Positions 1-8,258 of a stretch of 20,096 bases of DNA are shown piece by piece. A program made the translations under genes and the position numbers. The first letter of the stretch is position 1; each line of letters begins with the position of its first letter. The notes beneath the pieces were generated by a model. That model searched no databases and was not told the origin of the DNA. It worked only from the letters and a program-made list of their open reading frames with translations. The DNA is from Bacillota bacterium (GTDB taxonomy: Bacteria; Bacillota_E; RBS10-35; JAJYVN01): positions 1-20,096 of the forward strand of contig JAJZWQ010000039.1 in the NCBI GenBank assembly GCA_021846605.1, written 5' to 3'.

Positions 1-89
1 CGATCGCCATCGAGGAGGGGCTGAAGTTCGCGATCCGCGAGGGTGGGCGGACGGTCGGCGCCGGCGTCGTCACCAAGATCGCCGAGTAG
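1..89 (+). CDS. tuf: Elongation factor Tu, C-terminal end (partial)
   Basis: Only the last 28 codons are present, read from base 3 to the TAG at 87-89; the gene begins upstream of the window. The visible residues include [20 protein letters not shown] and end in TKIAE, the conserved end of EF-Tu domain III. EF-Tu is the cytoplasmic GTPase that carries aminoacyl-tRNA to the ribosomal A site. The next gene, rpsJ, starts 11 bases after the stop, the common tuf-rpsJ junction where the str and S10 clusters are joined. The assignment rests on this short but highly conserved tail. Confidence 0.95.
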   Translation, partial: IAIEEGLKFAIREGGRTVGAGVVTKIAE

Positions 90-100
90 GGGGCAGGGCC

Positions 101-409
101 GTGGCTGCGCAAAAGATCCGCATCCGGCTCCGGGCCTTCGACCACAGCATTCTGGATGTGTCCGCCGGGCGCATCGTGGAGACCGCGCGCCGCACCGGCG
201 CGTTCGTGGCGGGGCCGGTGCCGCTCCCGACAGAGAAGGCCATCTACACCGTCCTGACCGCACCCAACGGCGAGAAGGACATTCGCGAACAGTTCGAGAT
301 GCGGACGCACAAGCGCCTGATCGACATCCTGGAACCGACGCCCAAGACGGTGGACGCGCTCATGCGCCTGGACCTACCGGCCGGCGTGGACATCGAGATC
401 AAGCTGTAG
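101..409 (+). CDS. rpsJ: 30S ribosomal protein S10 (uS10)
   Basis: This 102-residue protein has the usual S10 length and opens [18 protein letters not shown] after a GTG start. The start is preceded by AGGGGG (88-93) at a good distance. S10 sits in the head of the small subunit near S3 and S14; in bacteria it can also act with NusB in transcription antitermination. The conserved stretch [20 protein letters not shown] lies in the second half, followed by [15 protein letters not shown]. It opens the S10 block of the cluster directly downstream of tuf. Nothing about it is unusual. Confidence 0.97.
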   Translation: MAAQKIRIRLRAFDHSILDVSAGRIVETARRTGAFVAGPVPLPTEKAIYTVLTAPNGEKDIREQFEMRTHKRLIDILEPTPKTVDALMRLDLPAGVDIEIKL

Positions 410-434
410 CGACCGGCGCGGAGGGGTGAGGGAA

Positions 435-1094
435 GTGGCTGGATCCGGTACCGGCAAAGCGCGGGGCATCCTCGGTCGCAAGGTCGGGATGACGCGCATC
501 TTCGACGACGCGGGCCGCCAGATCCCCGTGACGGTGATCGAGGCCGGCCCCTGCGTCGTGGTGCAGCGGAAGACCCCGGAGGTGGATGGCTACTCTGCCG
601 TGCAGGTCGGGTTCGGGCGGCGCAAGGCGTCGCGGGTCAACGGTCCCCTGCGGGGGCATTACCGCAAGGTGAACGCCACGCCGCGCCTGGTGCTGCGGGA
701 GTTCTCCTGGGACGGCGACGCGCCGGAGCCGGGCAGCGAGTATGCGGTGGACATCTTCTCCGCGGGCGACATCGTGGACGTCAGCGGGCGCGGCAAGGGG
801 AAGGGGTTCGCCGGCGTGATCAAGCGGCATCACGCCCGCCGGGGCCCGATGAGCCACGGCAGCAAGTATCACCGGCGCGTGGGTTCGCTCAACGCCGGCA
901 CGACGCCCGCCCGCGTGTTCAAGGGGCGGCAGATGCCCGGCCGGCTGGGCGGTGGCCATGTGACGGTGAGCAGTCTCGAGGTCGTGCGCGTGGATGTGGA
1001 ACGGGCCGCCCTGCTGGTGCGGGGCGCGGTGCCCGGGCGGCGGGGCGCCATCGTGGCGGTGCGGACCGCCAAGCGCGCGTTGGCCGCGCGCTAG
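435..1094 (+). CDS. rplC: 50S ribosomal protein L3 (uL3)
   Basis: L3 is a primary 23S rRNA binder whose long loop reaches toward the peptidyl transferase centre. The 219-residue product carries [13 protein letters not shown] near the N-terminus and the loop signature [12 protein letters not shown]...[12 protein letters not shown] around the middle, then [15 protein letters not shown] chose the GTG at 435 because GGAGGGG (420-426) lies 8 bases before it. An in-frame GTG at 426 would sit on that ribosome binding site. It is about ten residues longer than many family members, from a short N-terminal leader and an arginine-rich tail. The gap to rpsJ is 25 bases. Confidence 0.96.
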   Translation: MAGSGTGKARGILGRKVGMTRIFDDAGRQIPVTVIEAGPCVVVQRKTPEVDGYSAVQVGFGRRKASRVNGPLRGHYRKVNATPRLVLREFSWDGDAPEPGSEYAVDIFSAGDIVDVSGRGKGKGFAGVIKRHHARRGPMSHGSKYHRRVGSLNAGTTPARVFKGRQMPGRLGGGHVTVSSLEVVRVDVERAALLVRGAVPGRRGAIVAVRTAKRALAAR

Positions 1095-1120
1095 GGGAAC
1101 TGGGGCAGGGGGGAACTGGC

Positions 1121-1750
1121 GTGCCGAACGTTCCGGTATACAACACGCAGGGGGAGACGGTGGGGGAGATCGCGCTGTCCGACGCGGTCTTCGCCGTGCC
1201 CGTCAATATCGCCCTCGTGCACCAGGTGGCGACGGGGTACCTGGCCAACGCGCGCCAGGGCACGGTCGGCGTGAAGACGCGGGGCATGGTGCGCGGCGGC
1301 GGGCGCAAGATCTGGCGCCAGAAGCATACCGGCAAGGCCCGCCAGGGGAGCACGCGCGCGCCCCACTGGAAGGGGGGCGGTGTGGTCTTCGGGCCACGCG
1401 CCCGCAGCTACCGGCAGGCGCTGACGGTGAAGGCGCGCCGCGGAGCGCTGCGCAGCATGCTCTCCGCCCGCCTGAGCGAGGGCGCGCTACGGGTGCTCAA
1501 CGGCTTCTCGTTGGAGCAGCCGCGCACCAAGGAGTTCGCGGGGATCCTCGGGCGTCTGGCGCTGGTGGACAGCCGTACGCTCGTGGTGACGGCGAGCGCG
1601 GACCGCAATGTGTACCTGTCGGGGCGGAACCTGCCCGACGTGGCGGTGACCCCGGCCGCGAACCTCAACGCCCTGCAGGTGCTCCGGGCCCGCAGCGTCG
1701 TCCTCACCGAGGATGCGGTGCGCGCGGTCGAGGGGGTGCTCGCCCAGTGA
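1121..1750 (+). CDS. rplD: 50S ribosomal protein L4 (uL4)
   Basis: This 209-residue product matches L4 in length and motifs: the N-terminal VPVYNTQGETVGEI, the central extended loop with RGGGRKIWRQKHTGKARQG and PHWKGGGVVFGP, and the C-terminal globular domain ending in the conserved switch to VLAQ. L4 binds domain I of 23S rRNA and lines the exit tunnel with its loop. In several bacteria it also represses its own operon; no L4-target leader can be judged here because the region upstream of tuf is outside the window. The GTG start has GGGGGGA six bases upstream. The stop overlaps the rplW start (GTGA). Confidence 0.96.
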   Translation: MPNVPVYNTQGETVGEIALSDAVFAVPVNIALVHQVATGYLANARQGTVGVKTRGMVRGGGRKIWRQKHTGKARQGSTRAPHWKGGGVVFGPRARSYRQALTVKARRGALRSMLSARLSEGALRVLNGFSLEQPRTKEFAGILGRLALVDSRTLVVTASADRNVYLSGRNLPDVAVTPAANLNALQVLRARSVVLTEDAVRAVEGVLAQ

Positions 1751-2034
1751 CTGCCCAGGAGATCATCCGTCGCCCGTTGGTGACGGAGAAGACCATGATT
1801 GGCATGCAGGACGGCCGCTACACCTTCGAGGTGGACCTGAGCGCCAACAAGGTGGAGATCCGCAAGGCCGTCGAGGAGCTCTGGCCTGTGAACGTGGTGG
1901 CGGTCAACACCCTGGTCGTGCGCGGCAAGCGCCGCCGGCAGGGGGCCACGTCCGGGCTGCGTCCCGACTGGAAAAAGGCGATCGTCAAGCTGCGCGCGGG
2001 GCAGACGATCTCGGCGTTCGAAGGCCTGTTGTAG
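1747..2034 (+). CDS. rplW: 50S ribosomal protein L23 (uL23)
   Basis: L23 lies at the mouth of the polypeptide exit tunnel and docks trigger factor and SRP. The 95-residue frame starts at a GTG that overlaps the rplD stop by four bases (GTGA), so its translation is probably coupled to L4. It begins [15 protein letters not shown], the classic L23 opening, and contains [20 protein letters not shown] and the [14 protein letters not shown] loop. The length matches the family. A much longer reading of the same frame starts at 994 inside rplC; it is antagonistic to both rplC and rplD and is not real. Confidence 0.96.
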   Translation: MTAQEIIRRPLVTEKTMIGMQDGRYTFEVDLSANKVEIRKAVEELWPVNVVAVNTLVVRGKRRRQGATSGLRPDWKKAIVKLRAGQTISAFEGLL

Positions 2035-2059
2035 GCCGCAGCGGTGGGAGGTGGCCCCG

Positions 2060-2887
2060 GTGCCGGTGAGGGTGTATCAGCCGACGTCCCCGGGACGTCG
2101 CAAGATGTCCGTGCTGGTGAAGACGGACCTGCGGCGGGAACGGCCGCAAAGGGCCTTGCGTGTATCGCTGCGCAAGCATGCCGGGCGGAACGCCCAGGGC
2201 AAGATCACGGTCCGACACCGGGGCGGTGGTCAGCGGCGGCAGTACCGCCTGATCGATTTCCGGCGCGAGAAGGACGGCGTGCCGGCCCGGGTCGTCGGGC
2301 TGGAGTACGATCCCAACCGCTCGGCGCACATCGCGCTGTTGGTGTACGCCGACGGCGAGAAGCGCTACATCCTGGCGCCGATCGGGCTCAAAGCCGGCGA
2401 CAGGGTGGAGAGCGGTCCGCAGGCGGACATCCGCCCTGGGAACGCCCTGCCCCTGGCCAACATCCCGACGGGTACCGTGGTGCACAACATCGAGCTCAAG
2501 CCCGGCCGGGGCGGCCAGCTGTGTCGCGCGGCGGGGACCGAGGCGCAGTTGGTGGCCAAGGAGGGTGCCTTCGGGCACGTGCTGCTGCCGTCGCGGGAGG
2601 TGCGCTTGGTCCGCCTGGAGTGCCGGGCGACCATCGGGCAGGTGGGCAATCCCGACCACGAGAACGTGCGCACGGGGAAGGCCGGCCGCTCGCGCCACCT
2701 GGGGATCCGGCCGACGGTGCGCGGCTCGGTGATGAACCCGGTGGACCACCCGCACGGGGGCGGCGAGGGCAAGGCGCCGCGCGGGCGGCATCCCATGACG
2801 CCGTGGGGCAAGCCGGCGCGGGGGAACAAGACGCGGCGGCGGAGCAAGCCGAGCAACCGGCTGATCGTGCGGCGACGCAAGCCGTAG
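2060..2887 (+). CDS. rplB: 50S ribosomal protein L2 (uL2)
   Basis: L2 is one of the most conserved ribosomal proteins and is needed for subunit association and the peptidyl transferase region. The 275-residue product begins [17 protein letters not shown] and carries [17 protein letters not shown], and near residue 225 the universal [13 protein letters not shown] with the functionally key histidine at about residue 230. I chose the GTG at 2060 because GGGAGGTGG lies about 8 bases before it and the length then equals that of the family; the in-frame GTG at 2051 would overlap this site. The gap to rplW is 25 bases. Confidence 0.97.
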   Translation: MPVRVYQPTSPGRRKMSVLVKTDLRRERPQRALRVSLRKHAGRNAQGKITVRHRGGGQRRQYRLIDFRREKDGVPARVVGLEYDPNRSAHIALLVYADGEKRYILAPIGLKAGDRVESGPQADIRPGNALPLANIPTGTVVHNIELKPGRGGQLCRAAGTEAQLVAKEGAFGHVLLPSREVRLVRLECRATIGQVGNPDHENVRTGKAGRSRHLGIRPTVRGSVMNPVDHPHGGGEGKAPRGRHPMTPWGKPARGNKTRRRSKPSNRLIVRRRKP

Positions 2888-2915
2888 GTTCGGCCATCGG
2901 AGGGGGGAGTGCGCG

Positions 2916-3200
2916 ATGGGACGCTCGCTCAAGAAGGGTCCGTATGTGGTCGACAGCCTCCTGCGGAAGGTCGAGGCGCTGAACGCCAGCGGCGACAAGC
3001 GCGTCCTCAAGACGTGGGCACGGGCCTGCACCATCGTGCCGGAGATGGTGGGTCACACGCTGGCGGTGCATGACGGCCGCAAGCACGTCCCGGTCTTCGT
3101 CGTGGAGGACATGGTGGGGCACAAGCTGGGGGAGTTCGCGCCGACCCGGACCTTCCGGGGGCACGGGCACCACACGGAGCGTTCCACGGCCCTGAAATAG
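2916..3200 (+). CDS. rpsS: 30S ribosomal protein S19 (uS19)
   Basis: The 94-residue product begins with the family signature [18 protein letters not shown] and carries [18 protein letters not shown] followed by [19 protein letters not shown]19 sits in the head of the small subunit with S13 and contacts the bridge to the large subunit. The ATG start is preceded by a very strong ribosome binding site, GGAGGGGGGAG (2899-2909). Length and order, between rplB and rplV, are standard. Confidence 0.97.
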   Translation: MGRSLKKGPYVVDSLLRKVEALNASGDKRVLKTWARACTIVPEMVGHTLAVHDGRKHVPVFVVEDMVGHKLGEFAPTRTFRGHGHHTERSTALK

Positions 3201-3275
3201 GGCGCGTGCGTGGAGAGGGGATGGGCCGAGATGGGCGGCACGGCGCGGCTGGAGCGGGATGAGGAGGATTTGGTC

Positions 3276-3614
3276 GTGGAGGCCCGGGCGGTGGCCCGGT
3301 TCATCAAGGCGCAGCCGCGGAAGGTGCGGATCGTGCTGGACGCCATCCGCGGGAAGTCCGCGGGTGAGGCGCTGGCCGTCCTGCAGTTCCTGCCGAACCG
3401 TGCGGCGCGGCTGGTGGAGTCCGTGGTCCGTTCGGCCGTGGCCAACGCGGCGCACAACTACGACCTGGACCCCCAACTCCTGTACATCGCCCGGGCGACG
3501 GCGGACCAGGGGCCGATGGCCAAGCGCATCCATCCCCGGGCGCGCGGGCAGGCCTTCGCGATCCTGAAGCGGACCAGCCACGTCACGATTGTGGTGCGGC
3601 AGGCGGGCCGGTAG
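3276..3614 (+). CDS. rplV: 50S ribosomal protein L22 (uL22)
   Basis: L22 binds all 23S rRNA domains and its beta-hairpin lines the exit tunnel. I chose the GTG at 3276: it gives a 112-residue protein opening [20 protein letters not shown], the family's usual beginning, and GGAGGA (3263-3268) lies 7 bases upstream. The hairpin tip region is near [16 protein letters not shown], followed by [11 protein letters not shown] longer version from the ATG at 3231 (127 residues) would add MGGTARLERDEEDLV; that extension has GC-rich third positions and an AGGGG at 10 bases, so it cannot be excluded. Identity is certain; only the start is open. Confidence 0.93.
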   Translation: MEARAVARFIKAQPRKVRIVLDAIRGKSAGEALAVLQFLPNRAARLVESVVRSAVANAAHNYDLDPQLLYIARATADQGPMAKRIHPRARGQAFAILKRTSHVTIVVRQAGR

Positions 3615-3636
3615 GGGACAGGTAAGGAGGGCGTTC

Positions 3637-4296
3637 ATGGGTCAGAAGGTGCATCCCAACGGGCTCCGGCTGGGGATCATCCGGCCCTGGCAGTCCCGGT
3701 GGTACGCGGACAAGGACTTTGGCGGGCTTTTGATGGAGGATCTGAAGATCCGCCGCCACATCAAGCAGCGGCTGTACGACTCGGGCGTGGCCCGCATCGA
3801 GATCGAGCGGGCCGCCAACAGGCTGAAGGTGACGGTGCACGCGGCCAAGCCGGGCATGGTGATCGGGCGCGGCGGTACCGGTGTCGAGCGCCTGGAGCAC
3901 GAGATCGGGGACATGTTGCACCGCGATGCCAAGGTCAACGTGGTGGAGATCCGCGCGCCCGAGTTGGAGGCGCAGTTGGTCGCCGAGGGCGTCGCCCTGC
4001 AGTTGGAGCGGCGCGCCCGCTTCCTGTACGTGATCAAGCGCGCGGTGGAGCGCGCCCGGCAGCGCGGGGCCAAGGGCGTGAAGATCATGGTGTCCGGTCG
4101 GCTGAACGGCGCGGAACTGTCGCGACGCGAGTGGCGGGCGGAGGGCTCGCTGCCCCTGCACACTCTGCGCGCCGATGTGGACTACGGGTTCGCCGAGGCG
4201 TCGACGACATTCGGCAAGCTCGGCGTGAAGGTCTGGATCTACAAGGGCGAGGTGCTGCCGCCGGCGGCTCAGCCCGCGGGCGGAGCCGGCGCGTAG
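3637..4296 (+). CDS. rpsC: 30S ribosomal protein S3 (uS3)
   Basis: S3 forms part of the mRNA entry channel and helicase of the small subunit. The 219-residue product starts [20 protein letters not shown]; the KH domain follows with the GRGGTGVE loop around residue 75, and the C-terminal domain contains [18 protein letters not shown] and [13 protein letters not shown]. The ATG at 3637 has the near-perfect site AAGGAGGG (3624-3631). The tail after VKVWIYKGE is short and rich in Ala, Pro and Gly. An upstream in-frame ATG at 3589 lies inside rplV and is not needed. Confidence 0.97.
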   Translation: MGQKVHPNGLRLGIIRPWQSRWYADKDFGGLLMEDLKIRRHIKQRLYDSGVARIEIERAANRLKVTVHAAKPGMVIGRGGTGVERLEHEIGDMLHRDAKVNVVEIRAPELEAQLVAEGVALQLERRARFLYVIKRAVERARQRGAKGVKIMVSGRLNGAELSRREWRAEGSLPLHTLRADVDYGFAEASTTFGKLGVKVWIYKGEVLPPAAQPAGGAGA

Positions 4297-4327
4297 GCGG
4301 AGTTCTGGGCGGGAGGTTTGCGCAGTC

Positions 4328-4753
4328 ATGCTCATGCCGAAGCGGGTGAAACACCGGAGACAGCATCGGGGCCGGCGGACCGGTCTGGCGTACGACGGCC
4401 AGAACCTGGCCTTCGGCGACTACGGTCTGTATGCTCTGGAGCCCAGCTGGATCAGCGACCGGCAGATAGAGGCCGCGCGCGTGGCGCTGACGCGCAGCGT
4501 GCGCCGCGGCGGGAAGATCTGGATCCGGATCTTCCCCGACAAGCCGGTCACCAAGAAGCCTGCGGAGACCCGGATGGGTAGCGGCAAGGGGCTGCCCGAC
4601 CACTGGGTCGCCGTGGTCAAGCCGGGCCGCGTCATGTTCGAGATGGCCGGGGTGGCCGAGGAGGCCGCCCGCGAGGCGATGCGGCTGGCGGCGCACAAGC
4701 TGCCCATCAAGACGCGCTTTTTGAAGCGCGATGAGGCGGGTGAGGGCCTGTGA
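4328..4753 (+). CDS. rplP: 50S ribosomal protein L16 (uL16)
   Basis: L16 helps place the A-site tRNA in the large subunit. The 141-residue product begins with the canonical [16 protein letters not shown] and contains [39 protein letters not shown], and RMGSGKG, with the conserved arginine at the site that is hydroxylated in E. coli. GGGAGG lies about 11 bases before the ATG. The stop overlaps the rpmC start by four bases (GTGA), so rpmC is probably translated by coupled re-initiation. Confidence 0.97.
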   Translation: MLMPKRVKHRRQHRGRRTGLAYDGQNLAFGDYGLYALEPSWISDRQIEAARVALTRSVRRGGKIWIRIFPDKPVTKKPAETRMGSGKGLPDHWVAVVKPGRVMFEMAGVAEEAAREAMRLAAHKLPIKTRFLKRDEAGEGL

Positions 4754-4956
4754 AGGCGGGGGACCTGCGGGAGCGGGACGAAGACGAGTTGCGGGCGCGG
4801 TTGAGCGAGTTGCGGGCGGAGCTGTTCGCCCTACGCTTTCAGCACGTCACTGGGCAACTCGAGAATCCCATCCGCCTGCGCGACGTTCGGCGCGACATCG
4901 CCCGTGTGCTCACGCTGCAACGCCAGCGCGAACTCGGTGCCGGAGGCGACCGCTGA
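4750..4956 (+). CDS. rpmC: 50S ribosomal protein L29 (uL29)
   Basis: This 68-residue, highly charged helical protein has the L29 pattern: [20 protein letters not shown], then [20 protein letters not shown] and a C-terminal [17 protein letters not shown]29 sits next to L23 at the tunnel exit. Its GTG start overlaps the rplP stop, and its own stop shares a base with the ATG of rpsQ (TGATG). The tight linkage L16-L29-S17 is the usual order. Confidence 0.95.
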   Translation: MKAGDLRERDEDELRARLSELRAELFALRFQHVTGQLENPIRLRDVRRDIARVLTLQRQRELGAGGDR

Positions 4957-5237
4957 TGGCGGTCCGGGGAGGGGTCGGGGTGGCAGAGCGCGGCCGGCGC
5001 AAGACCGTGGTGGGCGTGGTCGTATCCGACAAGATGGAGAAGACGGTCGTCGTGGCCGTGGAGCGCTTGGTGCCGCACCCGCTCTACGGGCGGCGCGTCC
5101 GGCGCACCAAGCGGTACAAGGCGCACGACGAGGAGAACTCGGCGCGCGTGGGCGACCGCGTGACATTGATGGAGACGCGGCCGCTCTCGCGGGAAAAGCG
5201 CTGGCGCGTCGTGTCCATCCTGCAGAGGGCGGAGTGA
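4956..5237 (+). CDS. rpsQ: 30S ribosomal protein S17 (uS17)
   Basis: S17 is an early-assembly OB-fold protein that binds the 5' domain of 16S rRNA. The core reads [20 protein letters not shown], then [23 protein letters not shown] and [12 protein letters not shown], all characteristic. From the ATG at 4956, which overlaps the rpmC stop and has GGAGG 9 bases upstream, the protein has 93 residues. A GTG at 4980, with GGGGAGGGG just before it, would give 85 residues, closer to the usual length, and opens [10 protein letters not shown]. Both starts are well supported; the internal site may be the true one. Confidence 0.93.
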   Translation: MAVRGGVGVAERGRRKTVVGVVVSDKMEKTVVVAVERLVPHPLYGRRVRRTKRYKAHDEENSARVGDRVTLMETRPLSREKRWRVVSILQRAE

Positions 5238-5243
5238 GGCCAG

Positions 5244-5612
5244 ATGGTCCAGTTGCAGACCCGACTGGTGGCGGCCGATAACACCGGCGCCAAGGAACTG
5301 CAGGTGATCAAGGTCCTGGGCGGGTCGCGGCGGCGCTACGCCAACATCGGCGACATCGTCGTGTGCTCGGTCAAGGCGGCGTCGCCGGGTGGCATGGTGA
5401 AGAAGGGCGAGGTCGTCAAGGCCGTCATCGTGCGGACCGTGAGCGGGGCCGGGCGGGCGGACGGCAGTCGCATCCGCTTTGACGAGAACGCCGCCGTGGT
5501 GCTGCGCGACGCCAAGGAGCCGCGCGGGACCCGCATCTTCGGGCCGGTGGCCCGGGAGTTGCGCGAGCGCGAGTTCATGCGGATCGTCAGCCTGGCCCCG
5601 GAGGTCCTGTGA
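5244..5612 (+). CDS. rplN: 50S ribosomal protein L14 (uL14)
   Basis: L14 binds 23S rRNA near the GTPase factor site and makes a bridge to the small subunit. The product has exactly 122 residues, the family standard, and begins [20 protein letters not shown]. It carries [20 protein letters not shown] and [20 protein letters not shown], followed by the conserved [29 protein letters not shown] (5231-5239) provides the ribosome binding site. Only six bases separate it from rpsQ. Confidence 0.97.
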   Translation: MVQLQTRLVAADNTGAKELQVIKVLGGSRRRYANIGDIVVCSVKAASPGGMVKKGEVVKAVIVRTVSGAGRADGSRIRFDENAAVVLRDAKEPRGTRIFGPVARELREREFMRIVSLAPEVL

Positions 5613-5625
5613 GGGGGTGCCCAGC

Positions 5626-5988
5626 GTGGCGGAGCGGCGGGGGAACGCGGAACGGCGGCCGCAGCGGCTGTCGGTGCGGACCAAGGACGAGGTGCTGGTC
5701 ATCTCGGGCAAGGACCGCGGCAAGCGCGGAACGGTGGTCAGCATCGATCGCGTGCGCGGTCGGGTGACGGTGGAGAACGTCAACATCGCGCGGCGGCACC
5801 AGAAGCCCACGCAGAAGGTGCTGCAGGGCGGCATCGTGGAGCAGGCCAACCCCATCTCGGCCAGTGCCGTGATGGTGGTCTGCCGGGGGTGCCGACGGCC
5901 GACGCGGGTGGGCCACATGGTGAATGAGGACGGCAAGCGGGTGCGGCGCTGCGTGCATTGCGGCGAGGCCCTGGACCGTTCGCGCTGA
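5626..5988 (+). CDS. rplX: 50S ribosomal protein L24 (uL24), with two CxxC pairs
   Basis: L24 starts assembly of the large subunit. The KOW motif region reads [20 protein letters not shown] (about residues 19-38). The C-terminal part has two Cys pairs (C86/C89 and C109/C112) in a [12 protein letters not shown]...RRCVHCG pattern that can bind zinc; this form is common among L24 proteins. I chose the GTG at 5626 because GAGGGGG lies upstream at a good distance; a GTG at 5617 is also in frame. With 120 residues it is some 15 longer than the typical protein, owing to an Arg-rich N-terminal leader ([14 protein letters not shown]). The spacer to rplE is 55 bases, longer than most here. Confidence 0.95.
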   Translation: MAERRGNAERRPQRLSVRTKDEVLVISGKDRGKRGTVVSIDRVRGRVTVENVNIARRHQKPTQKVLQGGIVEQANPISASAVMVVCRGCRRPTRVGHMVNEDGKRVRRCVHCGEALDRSR

Positions 5989-6043
5989 GAACTCCGGAGC
6001 CGGCCGTCGATCGCGCCGGGAGCCGGGGGAGGGGAGTGCCGGG

Positions 6044-6598
6044 ATGGCGGAGACCACGATGCTCGAGGAGAAGTACCGCGCGGAGGCGTTGCCGGCGCTG
6101 CAAAAGCGCTTCAATTATAGCAACGTCTTCGAGGTGCCGCGCTTGGAGAAGGTCGTCCTCAACATGGGGGTGGGCGACGCCCTCCAGAACGAGAAGCTCC
6201 TGGACTCCGCCATCGCGGAAATGCGCGCCATCGCGGGGCAGCAGCCGGTCACGACGCGGGCCAAGAAGTCGGTCGCGTCGTTCAAGCTGCGCGAGGGCGA
6301 CAAGATCGGGGTCATGGTGACCCTGCGGGGCGCGCGCATGTATGATTTCCTGCTCCGCTTGTTCATGGTGGCGCTGCCCCGCGTACGCGACTTTCGGGGA
6401 CTCAATCCCGACAGCTTCGACGGTCGCGGCAACTACACCCTGGGCGTGCGCGAGCAGTTGATCTTCCCGGAGATCGACTACGACCAGATCCAGAAGGTGC
6501 GCGGGCTCGACGTGGTCATCGTCACCAGCGCGCGCACGGACGAAGAGGCCCGGGAACTGCTCCGCCTGTTGGGGATGCCGTTCCGGCCCGCGGCGTGA
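6044..6598 (+). CDS. rplE: 50S ribosomal protein L5 (uL5)
   Basis: L5 carries 5S rRNA into the central protuberance and touches the P-site tRNA. The 184-residue product contains [26 protein letters not shown]-like [16 protein letters not shown], and [20 protein letters not shown] followed by [11 protein letters not shown], all family landmarks. The ATG at 6044 follows a GGGGGAGGGGAG tract. In E. coli the S8 protein represses the spc operon by binding near the L5 start; the 55-base spacer here can form short GC stems, but I see no convincing S8 target. Confidence 0.97.
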   Translation: MAETTMLEEKYRAEALPALQKRFNYSNVFEVPRLEKVVLNMGVGDALQNEKLLDSAIAEMRAIAGQQPVTTRAKKSVASFKLREGDKIGVMVTLRGARMYDFLLRLFMVALPRVRDFRGLNPDSFDGRGNYTLGVREQLIFPEIDYDQIQKVRGLDVVIVTSARTDEEARELLRLLGMPFRPAA

Positions 6599-6634
6599 CC
6601 GATGGCCCCGCAGGGGCTGGGGAGGACGAGCGCA

Positions 6635-6820
6635 TTGGCCAAGAAGGTCGACATGGAGCGGATGAAGCTGAAGCCCAAGTACCGGGTGCGGGTGCGGAAC
6701 CGCTGCAACCGCTGCGGGCGTCCGCGCGGGTACATCCGGAAGTTCGGGCTGTGCCGCCTGTGCTTTCGGGAGATGGCCCACCAGGGGTTGGTGCCCGGTG
6801 TCCGCAAGGCCAGCTGGTAG
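6635..6820 (+). CDS. rpsN: 30S ribosomal protein S14, zinc-binding type (uS14)
   Basis: The 61-residue product begins [20 protein letters not shown] and has four cysteines, C24/C27 and C40/C43, in the pattern CNRCGRP...[11 protein letters not shown]. This is the short, zinc-dependent S14 (rpsZ type) of Gram-positive and many thermophilic bacteria. The ending PGVRKASW is diagnostic. The start is a TTG at 6635, chosen because GGGGAGGA (6619-6626) lies 8 bases before it and the product then has the family's exact length. An ATG at 6602, close behind the rplE stop, would add 11 unrelated residues. Confidence 0.95.
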   Translation: MAKKVDMERMKLKPKYRVRVRNRCNRCGRPRGYIRKFGLCRLCFREMAHQGLVPGVRKASW

Positions 6821-6856
6821 GGCGCCGGCCGCCCATCTGGGAAGGGGGGACGCGGG

Positions 6857-7255
6857 TTGAGCATGACCGATCCGGTTTCTGACATGCTGGCGCGGATCCG
6901 CAACGCGAACATCGTGCGGCGACACCAGGTGGACATCCCGGGGTCGCTGCTGAAGCGGGCTATCGCCAACATCCTGCGCGAAGAGGGCTTCGTGGACAAC
7001 GTCCAGTGGATGGAGGACGGGGTACGCAAGACCCTGCGGATCACCCTGAAGTACGGGGGGGAGCGGCAGCGGGTGATCACCGGCCTGCGCCGGATCTCGC
7101 GCCCGGGCCGGCGCGTGTACGCGGGGAAGACGGAGGTGCCGCGTGTCCTCGGCGGGCTGGGGATCGCGATCCTCTCGACCTCCCGCGGCGTGATGACCGA
7201 TCGCCGCGCGCGGCACGAACAACTTGGCGGCGAGGTGCTCTGTTACATCTGGTAG
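6857..7255 (+). CDS. rpsH: 30S ribosomal protein S8 (uS8)
   Basis: S8 binds the central domain of 16S rRNA and in E. coli represses the spc operon. The 132-residue product opens [20 protein letters not shown] and ends with the signature [20 protein letters not shown] followed by EVLCYIW. The start is probably the TTG at 6857: GGGGGGA (6844-6850) is six bases upstream, whereas the in-frame ATG at 6863 would be 12 bases away. The difference is only two residues. Confidence 0.96.
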   Translation: MSMTDPVSDMLARIRNANIVRRHQVDIPGSLLKRAIANILREEGFVDNVQWMEDGVRKTLRITLKYGGERQRVITGLRRISRPGRRVYAGKTEVPRVLGGLGIAILSTSRGVMTDRRARHEQLGGEVLCYIW

Positions 7256-7260
7256 CCCGG

Positions 7261-7279
7261 GCGGGCCCGCGGGGCCCGC
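7261..7279 (+). other. GC-rich perfect stem-loop between rpsH and rplF
   Basis: GCGGGCCC (7261-7268) and GGGCCCGC (7272-7279) are perfect inverted repeats around a three-base loop. The stem lies in the 51-base spacer between rpsH and rplF, about 27 bases before the rplF start. There is no T-run after it, so it is not an intrinsic terminator. It could shield or stabilise the mRNA, or may simply reflect GC-rich composition. Confidence 0.45.
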
Positions 7280-7306
7280 GCGCCGCAACGAAGTGGGGGG
7301 TCCCCA

Positions 7307-7846
7307 GTGTCTAGGGTGGGCAGGCAGCCGATTCCGCTTCCGCAGGGCGTGACCGTGACGGTGGAGGGCAACACCGTCCGCGTCCGCGGACCGAAGGGCC
7401 ATCTGGAGGGCACCCTGCCCGCGGCCGTGCAGGTGCAGGTGGGTGCCGCTGAGGTTCAGGTGACGCGCCGGGACGATGCCCGCGAGTCTCGGGCGCTGCA
7501 CGGGCTGTCCCGCACGCTGGTGGCGAACATGGTGGAGGGCGTCGTGAACGGGTACCGGAAGTCTCTCGACCTGGTGGGCACCGGCTACCGCGCCGCCAAG
7601 AACGGCAACAAACTGGTGCTGACCGTGGGATACTCCCACCCCGTCGAGATCACGCCGCCCGCCGGCATCGAGTTGGAGGTGCCGGCGCAGAACAGCGTCG
7701 TGGTGCGGGGCATCGACAAGCAGTTGGTGGGCCAGGTCGCCGCGAACGTGCGTGCGGTGCGCAAGCCTTCGGCGTACGGAGAGGGCAAGGGGATCCGCTA
7801 TACTGGAGAACGCGTGCGTACCAAGGAAGGCAAGACCGGGAAGTAG
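7307..7846 (+). CDS. rplF: 50S ribosomal protein L6 (uL6)
   Basis: L6 lies near the sarcin-ricin loop and the factor-binding site. The 179-residue product begins [20 protein letters not shown] and carries the second-domain landmarks [20 protein letters not shown] and [20 protein letters not shown], followed by [20 protein letters not shown] near the C-terminus. All are family hallmarks and the length is typical. The GTG start follows AAGTGGGGGG (7291-7300), a G-rich rather than textbook ribosome binding site. Confidence 0.97.
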   Translation: MSRVGRQPIPLPQGVTVTVEGNTVRVRGPKGHLEGTLPAAVQVQVGAAEVQVTRRDDARESRALHGLSRTLVANMVEGVVNGYRKSLDLVGTGYRAAKNGNKLVLTVGYSHPVEITPPAGIELEVPAQNSVVVRGIDKQLVGQVAANVRAVRKPSAYGEGKGIRYTGERVRTKEGKTGK

Positions 7847-7876
7847 TCGGGACGGGCGCGGGGGGAGTTGCGGGGC

Positions 7877-8230
7877 ATGGCGCATCGTAGGGAGATCCGG
7901 TTACGCCGGCACCGTCGGGTGCGCCGACGGGTGGCGGGGACGCAGGCGCGGCCGCGGCTCAACGTGTTCCGCAGTTCGCGGCACGTGTATGCACAGGTGA
8001 TCGACGACAGCCGCGGATACACGCTGGCCGCGGCCTCCACCATGGAGGCCGATCTGCGGGGCGGGCGCACAGCCACCGTGGAGGCGGCGCGCAAGGTCGG
8101 CGAGTTGGTCGGGCGCCGGGCCATGGAGGCGGGCGTCGAGCAGGTCGTCTTCGATCGTGGCGGCTACCTGTATCACGGGCGCGTGGCCGCCGTGGCCGAG
8201 GGCGCCCGGGCGACGGGGCTCAAGTTCTAA
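7877..8230 (+). CDS. rplR: 50S ribosomal protein L18 (uL18)
   Basis: L18 binds 5S rRNA in the central protuberance. The 117-residue product starts [18 protein letters not shown], continues with [20 protein letters not shown] and GYTLAAAST, and ends [20 protein letters not shown] followed by ATGLKF, the usual L18 ending. The ATG at 7877 is preceded by GGGGGAG at 9 bases; a TTG at 7868 in the same frame is less likely. The stop codon lies just before a stem-loop that leads into rpsE. Confidence 0.96.
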   Translation: MAHRREIRLRRHRRVRRRVAGTQARPRLNVFRSSRHVYAQVIDDSRGYTLAAASTMEADLRGGRTATVEAARKVGELVGRRAMEAGVEQVVFDRGGYLYHGRVAAVAEGARATGLKF

Positions 8231-8236
8231 GCGGGG

Positions 8237-8254
8237 GGCGGCCCTGGGGCCGCC
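8237..8254 (+). promoter_or_regulatory. Stem-loop just before the rpsE start
   Basis: GGCGGCC (8237-8243) and GGCCGCC (8248-8254) form a perfect 7-bp stem with a CTGG loop, ending four bases before the GTG of rpsE at 8259. It occupies the place where a ribosome binding site would normally lie, and no clear one is seen elsewhere. This suggests that rpsE translation depends on ribosomes arriving from rplR, or that the stem is regulatory. That role is an inference. Confidence 0.4.
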
Positions 8255-8258
8255 GGAT

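Noticed and set aside
994..2034. Long reading of the L23 frame starting inside rplC
   Set aside because: The part before 1747 overlaps rplC and rplD and resembles no L23; the GTG at 1747 gives the standard protein.
1985..3638. Long minus-strand open frames opposite rplB, rpsS and rplV
   Set aside because: These are shadows of conserved + strand genes; the products are His/Arg/Pro-rich low-complexity sequences without recognisable domains.
5989..6043. Possible S8 repressor-binding site before rplE
   Set aside because: The spacer can form short GC pairings, but I could not recognise the conserved helix of the S8 target; composition explains the pairings.
5780..7885. Minus-strand open frame of 701 codons
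   Set aside because: It lies opposite rplX, rplE, rpsN, rpsH and rplF, all certain genes. Long antisense frames are expected with very GC-rich third positions, and the translation shows no family pattern.
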